From Tricholoma matsutake (taxonomy: Eukaryota; Basidiomycota; Agaricomycetes; Agaricales; Tricholomataceae), in NCBI GenBank assembly GCA_026075535.2, contig AP026542.1:806001-870000 (forward strand): 64,000 bases of DNA, read 5' to 3'. The number at the start of each line of letters is the position of its first letter. The stretch's first letter is position 1. This document shows positions 41,681 through 53,515 of this stretch, in pieces. The notes under the pieces are model-generated. The model was not told the origin of the DNA. It searched no databases and saw only the letters and a list, made by a program, of their open reading frames with translations. The position numbers were made by a program, and so were the translations under genes.

Positions 41681-41990
41681 TTCCAGGAATATGTGCCTAA
41701 GTGTAAAGAGCTTGAATTTTCCTTAATGATAGGTTTTATCTATGTTATAATGATGCTGCAGCCTCAAAACCACGACAATGGCCAACACAGCCACCACCCT
41801 AGGACCCAGAACCACTGCTGCAAGCAACTGCTCATGGGGTGGGAATGGGCACCAGGATGACAGGACGAGGACGACTGGAAGACTGGATGATGAGATGATG
41901 ACTGGACAAGACGACTGGACAACAAGACGACAAGATGACAAGATGGGATGACAACAACAAACAAGAAGCAGCAGCAAATGACAAGAAAAG

Positions 41991-42084
41991 GCCCAAGAGA
42001 TGTCAATGGACATCTCTTGGGCTGCAAGTAAGTTTTTTCTTTCTTTTCTCATTCCTTTCTTTTTTTACTAACAAAGTTTTTTAG
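41991..42084 (+). other. Intron-like module in T3 (copy g)
   Basis: Palindrome 41991-42022 (GCCCAAGAGATGTC / GACATCTCTTGGGC), readable as AQEMSMDISWA. Intron-like 42028-42084 (57 bp): GTAAGT, branch TTTACTAACA, TTTTTTAG/GTAC. Followed by TGATAACAATGACA, an ATG in good context. Confidence 0.7.
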
Positions 42085-42354
42085 GTACTAATTTAAACTA
42101 TTGATAACAATGACAACAAGACAGCAGGGGCCAATGAAAACAGATGATGGGGATGACAGGAAGGGACAGCAGGAGGAACGAGAAGGACAACGACCAGCAC
42201 CAGCCACCACCATTGTGAGCCCCTGCTCGCAAGGTGGATCACTGGTGCTCCACGATGAACCAACAACAATGGGAGGGGAGGGACAGTTAAGTAATGACTT
42301 TTGTAAGTCATTTTTTAGTCAATATATTTATAGTACTAACTAAGTCAATCATTA

Positions 42355-42945
42355 GAAGCACATTACTGACTTCACTACAAACTTGTTCACTGCTTTGTTA
42401 CAAACCTTTATTGATCTTGGCATGACTATTACAAAAATGTTATTGACTTTAATACAAGCCATTACAAATTTGTTTACTGACTTTGTTACAAACCTTTACT
42501 GAGCTTGGTGTAAACTATTACAAACATGTTATTGACTTCAATACAAACAAACCATTACAGACTTGTTTACTGACTTTGTTGCAAACCTTTACCGACCTTG
42601 GTATAAACTATTACAAACATAGTATTGACTTCAATACAAACCATTACTGATCTTGGTATAAACCATTACAAATCTTGGTATAAACCATTACAAATATGTT
42701 ATTGACTTCAATACAAACAAACCATTACAAACTTGTTTACTGACTTTGTTACAAACTTTTACCGACCTTGGTATAAACTATTACAAACATGTTATTGACT
42801 TCAATACAAACCATTACAAACTTGTTTACTGACTTTGTTACAAACCTTTACTGACCTTATAAACTATTACAAAAATGTTGTTGACTTCAATACAAACCGT
42901 TACAGACTTGTTTACTGACTTTGTTGCAAAGCTTTACTGACCTTG
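42355..42945. repeat. Diverged tandem repeat in T3
   Basis: About six to seven units of roughly 85-95 bp built from TTGTTTACTGACTTTGTTAC, CAAACCTTTACTGACCTTGG and ATTGACTTCAATACAAACC. Confidence 0.85.
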
Positions 42946-43167
42946 CTTTAGTGCTTATTATGGTGTTAGTCTAGCTTGTATGAGTAATAATCAGCCTTGC
43001 AACTTGGACTACATCTGGACAATCATTCAGAAGTGTAAATTTTCATTATGAAGTTGATTTGAATATAGTTTGCTTGAAGTCTTAGCAGAGTCCGAGTAAA
43101 GTCCAAGTGGAGTCCAAGCAGAGTCCGCTCAGACTAGGGGGGGGAGTGTAAAGTACTGACTTGGATG

Positions 43168-44990
43168 ACAATGAGGAGGAGCCAGAGGAAGTGGAGGAAG
43201 GTGATTGGATTTTCTACACTGTGATTTGTCCATCGCATAAGGTGTGTGCTACATCAAACATATCCCAATGCCTCGCTGAGGCCATCCACAAAAACAATAC
43301 TGTTAAATCCTCTACTGACTCCTTGCTTCCTCATCTCCACAAGTTTGAGGACATGTTCTCCAAGGAATCATTCAACTCTCTCCCTGCATGCAAGCCATGG
43401 GATCATGTGATTGAACTCATCCCCAGTGCAACCCCTTCCTCCTGCAAGGTCTATCCTCTATCCCCTGAGGAGCAGTAACAGCTTGACCAGTTCATCAATG
43501 AGCACCTAACCTCTAGATGTATTCAACCATAGAAGTCACCCATGGCCTCTCCCTTTTTCTTTGGCAAGAAGAAGGATGGCTCACTTTGACTAGTTCAAGA
43601 CTATAGAAGGCTCAATGACATCACAGTCAAAAATCACTACCCATAACCTCTTATCTCTGAACTTGTGAACTAACTCCATGGAGCCCAATACTTCACCAAG
43701 CTCGATGTCTGTTGGGGTTACAATAATGTGAGGATAAAGGAGGGAGATGAGTGGAAGGCAGCCTTCTGTACCAACCATGGTCTTTTTGAACTGCTCGTCA
43801 TGTTCTTTGGCCTTACTAATAGTCCTGCCATCTTCCAGACCATGATGAACAACATCTTCCATGACCTCATCCTCAAAGGCATCATTTGTATGTATCTCAA
43901 TGACATCCTCATCTTCACTCATGGTTGAAGAGCATCGTCACATTATGCACCTCGTCCTGGAATGACTTTGACAGTACAAACTCTACCTTCATCAGGACAA
44001 GTGCGAGTTTGAGAAGACCAAGATCAAGTACCTCAGCCTGATTATCTCAGAGGGTCAGGTGGAGATGGATCCTGTCAAGGTGAATGGGGTCACAGCTTGG
44101 CCAACCCCCACAAACAAGAAAGAGGTGCAGTCTTTCCTGGACTTCATCAATTTCTATTGGTGTTTTATCAAGGATTTCTCACATCATTCATGACCACTGT
44201 TCAACTTGATGGGGAAGGAGGCATGGAGGTGGGACAATGCACAACAGGAGGCATCTGAAAAGCTTAAGGAGATGGTCACTTTTGCTCCCATTCTTACCTT
44301 TGCTGACAACTCACATCCTTTTCATGTAGAGGCCGACAGTTCTGACTTTGTGATGGGCGCCATGTTGTCAGCAGTCTCCAGAGGACCAGAAGTGGCATAC
44401 TGTTGTGTTCTATTCCAAAAGCCTTAGTGCTGTAGAGTGAAACTACGAGATCCATGACAAGGAGATGTTGGCAATAATGTGTGCACTCGAGGATTGGTGA
44501 CATTTCCTTGAGGGTGCCCAACACAAGGTGGAAATTTGGATGGATCACAAGAGTCTCAAGTACTTTATGATGGCCAAGAAATTGAACCATTGTCAAGCTT
44601 GTTGGTCCCTGTATCTATCCAGGTTCAACTTCTCCTTGCACCACCATCTGGGTTGCAGCATGGGGAAGACCGATGCCCTCTCCTGACATGCAGACCATGG
44701 GGATGGCAGTGATGACAATCAAGACATTGTGTTGTTGCAGCCAAACCTGTTTACTATCTGGGCATTGGAAGGCATTGCACCCCAGGGTGAGGAGCAGGAC
44801 ATCATACATGACATTTGTTACACAAACCATAGCAGTTTACATGAGGATGTCATGGCCCAAGCTGTTAAAGAACTGAAAAAGGGATCCACCCTCTCCTTGT
44901 GTACAGCAGAGTGGGCTGAAAAGGAGGACTTGTTGTATTTCAGGGATTGCATCTACATCCACAATGACCCAGACCTTCATTGATGCATCA
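43168..44990 (+). pseudogene. G5 reverse transcriptase and RNase H
   Basis: Pre-RT linker 43161-43478 (SLPACKPWDHVIELIPSATP), RT with [40 protein letters not shown] and active site YLNDILIF (first Asp is Asn, as in G2), tether EKTKIKYLSLIISEGQVEMD, RNase H HVEADSSDFVMGAML. Stops include TAA for CAA as well as TGA for CGA, and a shift follows THG at 43926. Dead as a polymerase. Confidence 0.82.
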
Positions 44991-46260
44991 TATCCCAACA
45001 CCACAACTCACAGATTGCTGGTCATCCTGGACACTGGAAGACCTTGGAGCTCACCTCATGGAATTATTGGTGGCCACAAATGTCATGGCTCATTGGTCAG
45101 TATTGCTGTACTTGTGACCTTTGCTTATGCACCAAGATTCCTTGTCACAAACCCATTGGTGAGCTACACCTTCTCCCTGTCCCAGAGACCTGTTGGGATG
45201 TTGTCAGTGTCAACTTTGTGGTGGAGTTGCCAGAGTCAAATGGGTTTGATGTGGTGATGTCCACAATTGATTCCACAGGGAAATGCACTCACTTCATTCC
45301 CACTCACACCACTGTCAGTGCCCTGGGTGCCACCTGACTCTATCTCCACCATGTGTGGAAATTACATGGACTTCCTGGTGCTTTCCTTTCAGACCATGGC
45401 CCTCAGTTTGTGGCAGAGTTCACTCATGAGCTGTACCAACTTCTGGGGATCAAACTCCTTGCTTTGACCACCTATCACCTGCAAACTGATGGCCAGACCA
45501 AGCAAATCAACCAGGAACTGGAGCAGTACATCCATGTCTTTGTCAATGAGCACCAGGACAATTGGGACAATCTCCTCCCCTTGGCCAAGTTTGGATACAA
45601 CAACCACATCCATGCTTCCACTCAACAAACCCCTTTCTTCTTCGGCACTGGATGGCATCCATGCATGGAATTCAAACACCACCAAGCCTCCTCACACATC
45701 AAGACAGTGAATGAGTTCACAGAATGCATGAGGGACAGTTTGGAGGAAGCAAAGGCAGCCTTGGCAAAGGTGAAGGATGACATGGCACGCTTTTACAATC
45801 AACGCCATTCTGTACAAGGTTGGTGATCAAGTTTATCTTGACTCCAGTGACATCTCCACCACACATCCATCCAAGAAACTTGCCCATCACTTCCTGGGAC
45901 CTTCTCCCATTGCCAAGTGTGTTGGAATGCATGCCTATCATTTGCACCTCCCAGCCTCCATGTCCAGACTCTACCCAGTCTTCCATATTGTGAAATTCCT
46001 TCCAGCTCCCCCAGATCCTTTCCCAGGACATCATTCACATCCACCACCGCCACCTACAGTGATAGAGGGAGAACCCCAGTATGAAGTCAAGTCAATCTTG
46101 GACAGCCAGTTGCGTCAAGGGAAACTCCAGTATTTGGTACACTGGAAAGGTTATGGGTATGAGGAGAACTCATAGGTCAAGGAGTCTGATGTGAATGCCT
46201 CTCAGTTAGTCAAGGAATTCCACCAACAGTACACTGCTGCACTGCATCACATTCAAGTCA
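44991..46260 (+). pseudogene. G5 integrase and chromodomain
   Basis: Zinc domain CTCDLCLCTK (45100-45135), core SVNFVVELPESNG (first catalytic Asp changed to Asn), LSDHGPQFVAEF (second Asp), TDGQTKQINQELEQYI (Glu present), ASTQQTPFFFGTGWHP; then SH3-like [11 protein letters not shown] and [11 protein letters not shown], and a chromodomain (46070-46230): [32 protein letters not shown], stop (TAG for Trp), VKESD. The frame changes at about 45826. The chromodomain probably binds methylated histone H3 and guides insertion. Confidence 0.83.
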
Positions 46261-46321
46261 CTGACTTTGGTCATATGCAATTTCAAATGCATTGGGGTGA
46301 TGCATCTTAGAGGGGGGGTGA

Positions 46322-46745
46322 TGTAAGGGGACTAGAGGGTGCCCCACATGTTTCTCCTATTTTTTATGTTTGTCCTATATTTTTCCCCACCTCATTTCCT
46401 TCTATTCTTCATTTTCTATGATTTTTCCTCATTTTATTACTAATTTCCCTTTCTATCATGTTTGTGCATGTTGACAGTTTTATATTTAGAGATGGAGTAC
46501 CCCTTCCGACATCTACCCCTTGGTACAATGTCATTTGGTGGCCTTGATCAGCCTATCTCTGCCTTTTCTATTTTTAGATTATTATTTGATTTTTGCAGTT
46601 TTCACATATACTGGGCACTGGCAAAGGGGTCCTTAGAGTTTTCTCTTCAGATTTCCCTTTGCTAGGTGCACCTCCAATCCCTGTACTATGTAGTATAATT
46701 TTAACTTCAGATTTCCCTTTGCTAGAGGCTGAGGTTGCCCTTATG
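46322..46745 (+). repeat. G5 3' LTR
   Basis: 424 bp, preceded by the polypurine tract AGAGGGGGGGTGA (46309-46321). Ends CCCTTATG, followed by ttatt. Confidence 0.9.
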
Positions 46746-46824
46746 TTATTTATTTCACTCAGACTCATAAATCTAATTTTTTTCAAAGTAATTAAGATCA
46801 AAAAATTTTAATTAACCACATCCC

Positions 46825-47075
46825 TCACACACAATGCAAGGGAGTGGGGATGATTGTGATTACATACATAAACAAAAAATCTTCCCTCTCACAAGATGCA
46901 AGAGGGAGTTTATTTATATACATAAAAAGCTAACCCCTTGCATTTGTGCAAGGGGGGAGGTAAAAACATGAAGAAAAAAAATCCCTCCCCATGCAAAATG
47001 GGGGGGGGGCACAATACTAATAAATAATTAAAAGTACAAAAAAAAATCCCCTACCACACAAAGTGCAGGGGAGGG
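46825..47075. repeat. Array of C-rich/G-rich hairpins
   Basis: Five short inverted repeats in 250 bp separated by A-rich spacers: CATCCCTCACACACAATGCA-type, CCCTCTCACAAGATGCAAGA-type, CCCCTTGCATTTGTGCAAGG-type, CCCTCCCCATGCAAAATGGG-type and CCCCTACCACACAAAGTGCA-type. Stems are C-rich on one side and G-rich on the other, with a TGCA-like loop side. Part of the T6 right half. No function known. Confidence 0.6.
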
Positions 47076-47124
47076 GGAGAGGTGTGGCCCTGCTGTGCTA
47101 GGTCTGTTGTCTGTCATTCCACCC

Positions 47125-47270
47125 ATGATCCACCCCACAAGCAGTTGCTCATGAGGCTGGGGGTGGGTGGTGTGTCATCATTCATCGCCATTATTGTCTC
47201 CTGTCCCTGCACCTGGGTGTTGTTCCACCCACCAACCACCCCACAAGCAGTTGCTCATGAGGCTGGGGGC
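47125..47270. repeat. Two GAGC-type blocks
   Basis: ACAAGCAGTTGCTCATGAGG occurs at 47128 and 47243, each in a CACCCAC...GGCTGGGGG context. The same block, with variation, recurs throughout T2-T6. Confidence 0.6.
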
Positions 47271-47271
47271 A

Positions 47272-48559
47272 CATCAGGAAAACCACTTTTTGACACAAGC
47301 TTTCCCAGGGTTAAAGGCTATTTCCCAGGACCCATCAAGTGCCCTGGAGTACCCTATGATGCCCTGTGATGTCCTGTGCTATATGATATTATGCTGTAAT
47401 TGCACCTCTGAGCATTTCAACAACATAATTTTTAAATCAATTTTATAACAATCTAAAAGTAGATTATATGACAGCAACTAAATTAAACAAAAAGAGAGAA
47501 AACCAAAGCAAAACTAAAACATTACTCCTTTCGAAATACATGTGAGGGGGATGAATACAATATAATGAGAAATGAGGTGAAACTCATCAAGCTATGCCAT
47601 TACCCATGCTGTGACCACCTCTCAGCAAAAACTGCAAAATGTAAAAGAACAGTGAAGCACTGGCCTTTCATCTTATCAGGCCCTTCAAATGACATGTAAA
47701 CAGATTAGAAATGAATACAAGACCATGAGAACAAGCTAAAACTTATCAAGCTGAGAAGTGAGAGATGCAAAGTCAAACCCACCAGGGTGACACAAAGTCA
47801 GAACCATTGAGAAGTAAGTTACCAGGCTCAAATTCAAGTTGTAAAGATAAGTCAATGTGCCCCATGGGGCACAACATTCCCATGGGTTGTTCACATGACC
47901 ACATTAGGAAAATCACTTTTTGACACAAGCTTTCCCAGGGTTAAAGGCTATTTCCAAGGACACATCAAGCACCCTAGAGTACTGTGTGATGCCCTGTGAT
48001 GCCCTGTATGATAATATATTATAATCACACTTCTCAGCATTTCAACCATGTGATTTTTAAATCAATTTTACAACATTCTACAAGTAGATTATATTAACTA
48101 ACATGACAGCAATTACACACCATTAAGCTACTTAATGAGCCTGTACCATCCAAGGACATGGCAATGGCAATGTGGGGTCTGCCACAGCACAAAGTGAAAA
48201 TGTTGCATAATAAGCATTCCATCAATAACAATTATCTTTCCACTTAGACTGCAAAGGTGGTCTGGGAGATACTTAATCACTTCTGGACATGTTTCCTGGA
48301 GGAACAGCATGGGGCCCAGCATGCCCATGTGAAAGGTTTAAATAAATAGCAAGTGCCATGATCCCACCAAAGCCAAGAAGAAAACTATGACAGCAGTACA
48401 ACAAGAGCACCAACAAGTGAGAGACACAAAGTTGAACCCATGATGACACAAAGTCAGACCCATTGAGAAGTAAGTTACCCAGGCTCAAATTCAAGTTGTG
48501 AATATATGTTGATGCACCCCATGGGGCACAACATTCCCATGGGTTGTTCACATGACTGA
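47272..48559. repeat. Tandem duplication of about 640 bp
   Basis: Unit 1 starts near 47272 and unit 2 near 47905 (AAATCACTTTTTGACACAAG-like). Both contain GCTTTCCCAGGGTTAAAGGC, CAGCATTTCAA-type, a TTGAGAAGTAAGTTACC segment and CCCCATGGGGCACAACATTC. Divergence is moderate. No coding seen. Confidence 0.7.
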
Positions 48560-49285
48560 TCGTTGATTTCAAGTCACGCTGAAGTTGAACTTCACAAGTT
48601 GAACATGGGCCAACTGCTACCACCACCTCTCCTTCCTTCAACACCAACCACCTCCCACCTCCATCAGCAGCCACCAATGCCACTCCTATGCTGCTCCATC
48701 AACAGTAAATGGTGACCTGCATGGCTTCAAAAATTGCCACATCACATGGACATTGACAGCGTCAACAGTTGTTGATTCATCTTGAGGAGCCTGAGGCCCC
48801 TCAACATAAAGTAAATTAAGTGTTTTCAATGTTTTTTTCAAGTTCTAATGGTCTTGTTCAGCTATTTTTAGGTTACCTACTACCACAACAACACACAATG
48901 CAGACCCATGTTCACCCCCTCCTCTCCATCCAAATGGGATTTGGGGGGGTTGTTTGGGGTTAAGAGACCCCATGGAGGCACCAGGAGGCCTGGGTAGCAG
49001 GGTGCCTGCGAAGTAAGCACACAAAATGCCATTAATACCACCACCTCATCACTAACCACCTCACACCTCGAAAAAATATGAAATGCTGCCACGACAATGG
49101 CAGGACAGGGTGACAGGACCCATAATAAAAGAGGCATCCTCCAACAACTGCCACTATGAGCCTCTGTTTGTAAGGTGGGATCAGGGGCACTAATGACAAT
49201 GATGACATGAATGGAACAATGACAATGGAATGATGGGACTGTGGGAGATGACAGAATGACCAGACAACTGGAGTTGAGGGCTCAT
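48560..49285. other. Non-coding stretch of T6
   Basis: Low-complexity CAA/CCA-rich DNA with one CCATCCAAATGGGATTTGGG block (48921-48940) and a GTAAGCAC donor-like site near 49012. No gene recognised. Confidence 0.4.
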
Positions 49286-49371
49286 GAGGCATCATTTGAC
49301 ATCTCTTGGGCCATTAGTAAGTTTTTTTATTACTCTTGTTTCATTATTTTGCTGCTAACAATTCTTTTTAG
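49286..49371 (+). other. Intron-like module (copy h)
   Basis: ATCATTTGACATCTCTTGGG (49291-49310) is a decayed palindrome, readable as FDISWA. Intron-like 49317-49371 (55 bp): GTAAGT, branch GCTGCTAACA, TTTTTAG. Confidence 0.6.
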
Positions 49372-49559
49372 CAACAAAGCTGACCAGCACCCACCACCAC
49401 TGTTGTGAGCCCCTGCTTGCAAGGTGGATCATGGGTGCTCAACAATGAACCAACAATGACAGGGGACAACAATGACATGGAAGAGGACCCACAATGAAGC
49501 ACACCACCTGCCCCCAGCCTCACAAGGGTGGATCGCATGTGGACTGACAATGACAACAA

Positions 49560-49990
49560 CTGAGGGGGACAGGAGTGAAGGTAGGTGAGAGGGAGGGGGG
49601 ATGATGATGAGAGGGAGATGATGATGATAGGGAGGGGAAACAACAATGAGAGGGAGAAGAAACAACAATGAGATGGAGGGGAAATGATGATGAGAGGGAG
49701 GGGAGACAATGACAAGAGGGAGGGGACCAGAGGGAGGGGAGACAACAACAATGAGAGGGAGGGGAGACAATGATGATGAGAGGGAGGGGAGATGATGACA
49801 AGAGGGAGGGGAGATGACAATGAGAGGGAGGGGAGACAATGATGACAAGAGGGAGGGGGGTCAATGATGAGATGGAGGGGGGTCAACAATGAACAATGAG
49901 AGGGAGGGGGGACGATAATGAGAGGGAGGGGATGACAAAGAGAGGGGGGATGACAACAGGGGGGGGACAATGACACTGCCATCATGGACA
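49560..49990 (+). repeat. Purine-rich minisatellite (GAGGGAGGGGAnATGATGA-type)
   Basis: About 430 bp nearly free of pyrimidines except in GAT/GAC units, built on GAGAGGGAGGGGA. The minus strand is open for 251 codons only because of the composition (Pro/Ser/Leu repeats). Such mirror-like purine tracts can form triplex DNA. Confidence 0.85.
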
Positions 49991-50150
49991 CCAACAGACA
50001 AATGGGAACTGTATATGTAGTATAGTTACATATCAAATACATGTATTTTATAGGAAATGCAATAATTTTTTCGATATCATATGCAGTGTGAATGACATTT
50101 AGAGGACCAAAAAATCTTCTCAAGCATCAGAGGATATCCAGGAACCATAT

Positions 50151-50440
50151 AAATCATACATTCCTGAGGTGCCCTGGAGCACTTTGGACCAAAATTCACT
50201 ACCCTGAAGACTGGAAAATAATGGCGCTTTACCTACAGAGTGCCCAGGGTAGACCACTGCTTCGGATGCCTTGGCATGCCCCAAGACATCCTAGTAAATC
50301 ATACATTCCTGAGGTGCCCTGGAGCACTTTGGACCAAAATTCACTACCCTGAAGACTGGCAAATAATGGCACTTTACCTACAGAGTGCCCAGGGTAGACA
50401 ATTGCTTCAGATGCCTTGGCATGCCCCAAGACATCCTAGA
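50151..50440. repeat. 145-bp tandem duplication
   Basis: Two near-identical units, each with AAATCATACATTCCTGAGGT, TGGAGCACTTTGGACCAAAA and GCATGCCCCAAGACATCCTA. Confidence 0.88.
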
Positions 50441-50639
50441 GTACCCAGGACACCCTGGGGACAAAAGCAATTTTCCTGATGCAGGTGGTGTGTCATCATC
50501 ATTGTCATATGGCCCTGGTGCACCCACTGTCCCTGGGCATCATTCCACCCACCAACCACCCCATGAGCAGTTGCTTGTGAGGCTGGGGGTGGGTGTGGGT
50601 TGTGCATTTTTGTCATGGCAGGTCATCCCCAGTAGTATA

Positions 50640-50739
50640 CAACCTAATACAATTAGTTGATTGATAAAAACAAAAGCAAAAAAAGAAAAAAAAGAAAAAC
50701 TTATCTATGGCCCAAACAACAGTTGCCATCATTTGGGCC
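50640..50739 (-). other. Intron-like module (copy i)
   Basis: Palindrome 50709-50739, minus-strand reading AQMMATVVWAI, nearly identical to copy a (9105-9196), including the same changed donor (ATAAGT) and the GTTGTATACTACTGG after the acceptor. Confidence 0.6.
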
Positions 50740-51029
50740 TGTGTTCCATCTAGTCAGCTCATTTGAAGGTGGTGGTGATGGTGGGAGTGGTGTGGGTGCA
50801 CATACAGTGGTGGTGGTGGTAGAGTGGAGAGGAGGAAGGGAGGGAGGTGGTGTTGATAAGGCATAACAGGGGTTACCCCCAGGTATTTTTTTGGCAACCC
50901 CTACCCATACCTGTGAACACCATACCCATATGGTAAAGGGTACAGGTTTATCATGGGTATGCACAAGTTTATTGAGGTGTGTGTAGGTTACTATGATGCT
51001 ACTAAATTATCACTATTATACAACTACTA

Positions 51030-51690
51030 CCAGTAAAGATGTTGACACAGAGGAGTATCACACAAATGCAAGCCCCTCACCCCTTCAGGACCTTGAAACA
51101 AGTGTGAATTATGTTAGGATTAAGCATAACATCAAGGGAATTAATGGAGAACTCACCTAGTTGGAGCACCTCTCCTACAACCCCCCTTCCAACAAAGATG
51201 TTGACACAGAAAGGGATCGCACAAAAATGCAGACCTCTCATCTCTCCAGAACCTTAAAACGACTGTAAATGGGGTTAATATTAAGTATAAGATCATAGGA
51301 ATCCATTGAGAACTCACCTTGTTGGAGCACCTCTCCTGCCACCCCCTTCCAACAAAGATATTGACACAGAAAAGGATTGTGTTAATGTGAGCCTCTCGTC
51401 TCTCCAAGACCTTGAAACAACTGTGAATGGGGACTGGGGTTGATATTAAGTATAAGATCATAGGAATCCATGGAGAACTCATCTGGTTGGAGCACCCTCT
51501 CCTTCTAACAAAGATGTTAACATTGAGAGAGATCAGGCAAATGCAACATCTAGACTCTTCAGGACCTTAAAATGAGGGTAAATTAGATTTAAATCAAGCA
51601 TAAGATCACAGAGATTGGTGGGGAACTCACATAAATCTAAGACCCCTTCCAACAATGAAGGTAAACACAATCTCCCTCCCCTCTTTGGAG
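51030..51690. repeat. Tandem repeat of about 155 bp, four to five copies
   Basis: Anchors AACAAAGATGTTGACACAG-like at about 51030, 51190, 51351, 51498 and 51650, each followed by CTCTCCAGAACCTTAAAA-type and AAGTATAAGATCATAGGAAT-type segments. Copies decay to the right. Confidence 0.82.
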
Positions 51691-52032
51691 CATCTGAATG
51701 ACAAAAACCTCAACCAGAAATGACACAGTTGAGACCTGTGGAGACCCATAAACCCATGGATAAGGGTATGGTTTTGCATGGGTGGGGCAATCCCAAACCC
51801 ATGCATACCCGTGACCACATTATCACAGTGTTACCCATACCCATGTCATGCCTTAGGTGTTGACAACAGTGGTGGTTGTGGTGGTTGGAATGGTGGTGAA
51901 CTGGCAGTCACATGTCACATGTCATGCAATGCATGCAGTTATACATATTCTGGTTAATAGCTGGTTACTATGCACCTTGCTTGGGTAATAAAGGTATTAA
52001 ATGTATGTAGGGGAATAATTATAGTTACTTGG

Positions 52033-52090
52033 TAGCTCAGTAGTTAAGTGCACTGCTTTGCGTGTAGACCCAAGATTCTTATCCAATCCA
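52033..52090 (+). promoter_or_regulatory. tRNA-like A box (B box degenerate), right side of T6
   Basis: TTGGTAGCTCAGTAGTTAAG contains the A box TAGCTCAGTAG (52033-52043). AGATTCTTATCC at 52073 sits where a B box is expected but is degenerate. Points right. Confidence 0.4.
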
Positions 52091-52095
52091 AACAT

Positions 52096-53474
52096 CAAGT
52101 GTGATGAAGTGGGCACCACTATTAGGTGGAAGGTACACTTTGTTTTCAGAGGTCATGAGCAAATTTATGGCAGGGACTACACTAAAACCACCTCACCAAC
52201 CACATGCATGGAATCTTGGCAAATTCTCTTACACATCACCACCTCTCTCAGATGGGATGGACAACAAATTGATATAAAAACCACTTTTCTCTATGGCTTA
52301 CTCCCAGATGATGAAATTCAATATATGCAGCAGCCTACAGGATTTGAGGAGCCACACAAGGAGGACTGGGTTTGGCAGCTCCAGCATGGCCTGTACAGTA
52401 TGAAGCAGAGTGGATATATTTGGAATCAGACTCTCAATGCACAGATGCTCAATTGGGGATTCACCCATCTTTCTTGTGAATCCTGTGTCTATTACCACAA
52501 AACTGACACTGGTACAATAATTGCTGCTGTCCACATTGACAATTATTTAGCTATCACTGACTCCAAGGATGAAAATGAGCATTTTAAAAACCAAATGCGT
52601 GAGGTATGGACTATATCCAAATTGGGGACAGCATGCTTTATTATGGGTATTGCTGTCACTTGGGACCGGATGCATATACTGTAGCACTCTCACAAACTGC
52701 ACTTATTGACAAAATTGTGGAACAGTTTGGTCAAAAGGATGCTCACCCAGTTTCAGCTCCCCTAGAGCCTGGTTCAAAACTACAACACCCTGATCAGCAA
52801 ACCATGTCACTGGATGCCAGGAACACTCTTGCCAAACTCCTGTACACTCTCTTATTGGATGTTTGCTTTACTTGGCAATATCTACTTGTCCTGATATCTC
52901 TTATGCAGTACAACAGCTCTCTCAGTATCTTGACTCATACTTTCTTGAGCACTGGAATGCCACTATATGGCTGGTTTGATACCTAAAGGGAACTAGAGAC
53001 CTGAAGCTTCATCTGGGTGGTCATCTTCCCATTATCTTGTGTGCTTATAGTGACTCTGACTGGGCTAATTGCCTCAACACTTGTCGTAGTGTTGGGGACT
53101 ACATATGCTCCCTTGGCTTGGGTGTGGTGTCTTGGGCAGCATCTACTTGTGAGGTGGAATACATTGCAGCATTTGAGACTGCAAAGGAGTGTATATGGTT
53201 GCATACTCTACTACACACTATTGACTTCCATCAAAATTCCCCCACCACTATTTTTTGTGACAACAACACTACCAAGACTTTATCCGAGGACCCATTACTT
53301 CACTCTCATGTTAAGCACATCGACATTAAATATGATTTTGTGTGAAAGCACATCCAATCAGGCAACCTCACTATTGATTATGTCAACACCCATGATAATG
53401 TCACTGACATGCTTACAAAAGCCTTGGACCCTAAACATTTTGTCTTTCTTCAAAACTATCTTGGACTATGTTAA
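52096..53474 (+). pseudogene. Copia-2 RT and RNase H (5'-truncated)
   Basis: Begins inside RT (KCDEVGTTIRWKVHFVFRGH) with no gag, protease, integrase or 5' LTR. RT: QQIDIKTTFLYGLLPDDEIQ, HGLYSMKQSGYIWNQ, and active site AAVHIDNYLAI, where the second Asp is Asn (Copia-1 has VHVDDY). RNase H: YSDSDWANCLNT, SWA joined directly to ASTCEVEYIAAFE (a deletion of about seven residues compared with Copia-1), CDNNTTKTLSEDPLLH. Same family as Copia-1 by protein, with a different LTR. Confidence 0.85.
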
Positions 53475-53515
53475 TGTGATTCCATGTGAGGAGGAGTATT
53501 CACAGTGAGGAGGAG

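Larger units (their letters stand above)
41170..43157. mobile_element. T3: TIR element in G5 gag-pol linker
   Basis: 1988 bp. Ends GAGGTCTTTACACTCCCCC and GGGGGAGTGTAAAGTACT; 10-bp duplication gactcggatg (41160-41169) / gacttggatg (43158-43167), one CpG-type mismatch. The uninterrupted site is visible in G2 (6420-6460), which proves the boundary. Contents: AGTCC/GGACT subterminal repeats, a 90-bp tandem repeat, one intron-like module, one GAGC block at each side, and a second tandem repeat. No tRNA-like boxes seen. Confidence 0.92.
38058..46745 (+). mobile_element. G5: full-length Ty3/gypsy chromovirus (G2 family)
   Basis: LTRs 38058-38479 and 46322-46745; target duplication tcatt/ttatt (one mismatch). 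Order: LTR, M1 insertion, gag, protease, T3 insertion, RT, RNase H, integrase, chromodomain, polypurine tract, LTR. Without M1 and T3 about 6 kb. Many stops, so inactive. It has no ORF after the chromodomain, unlike G3. Confidence 0.92.

Noticed and set aside
49368..50123. 251-codon minus-strand Pro/Ser/Leu/His frame
   Set aside because: It is a translation of the purine minisatellite, open in three frames.
41375..51690. CRISPR array in the tandem repeats
   Set aside because: Units are contiguous 90-155 bp repeats without unique spacers, in a eukaryotic setting.
46746..52095. Right terminus of T6
   Set aside because: No GGGGGAGTGTAAAT-like end with a matching duplication was found; the stretch may contain further unrecognised elements.
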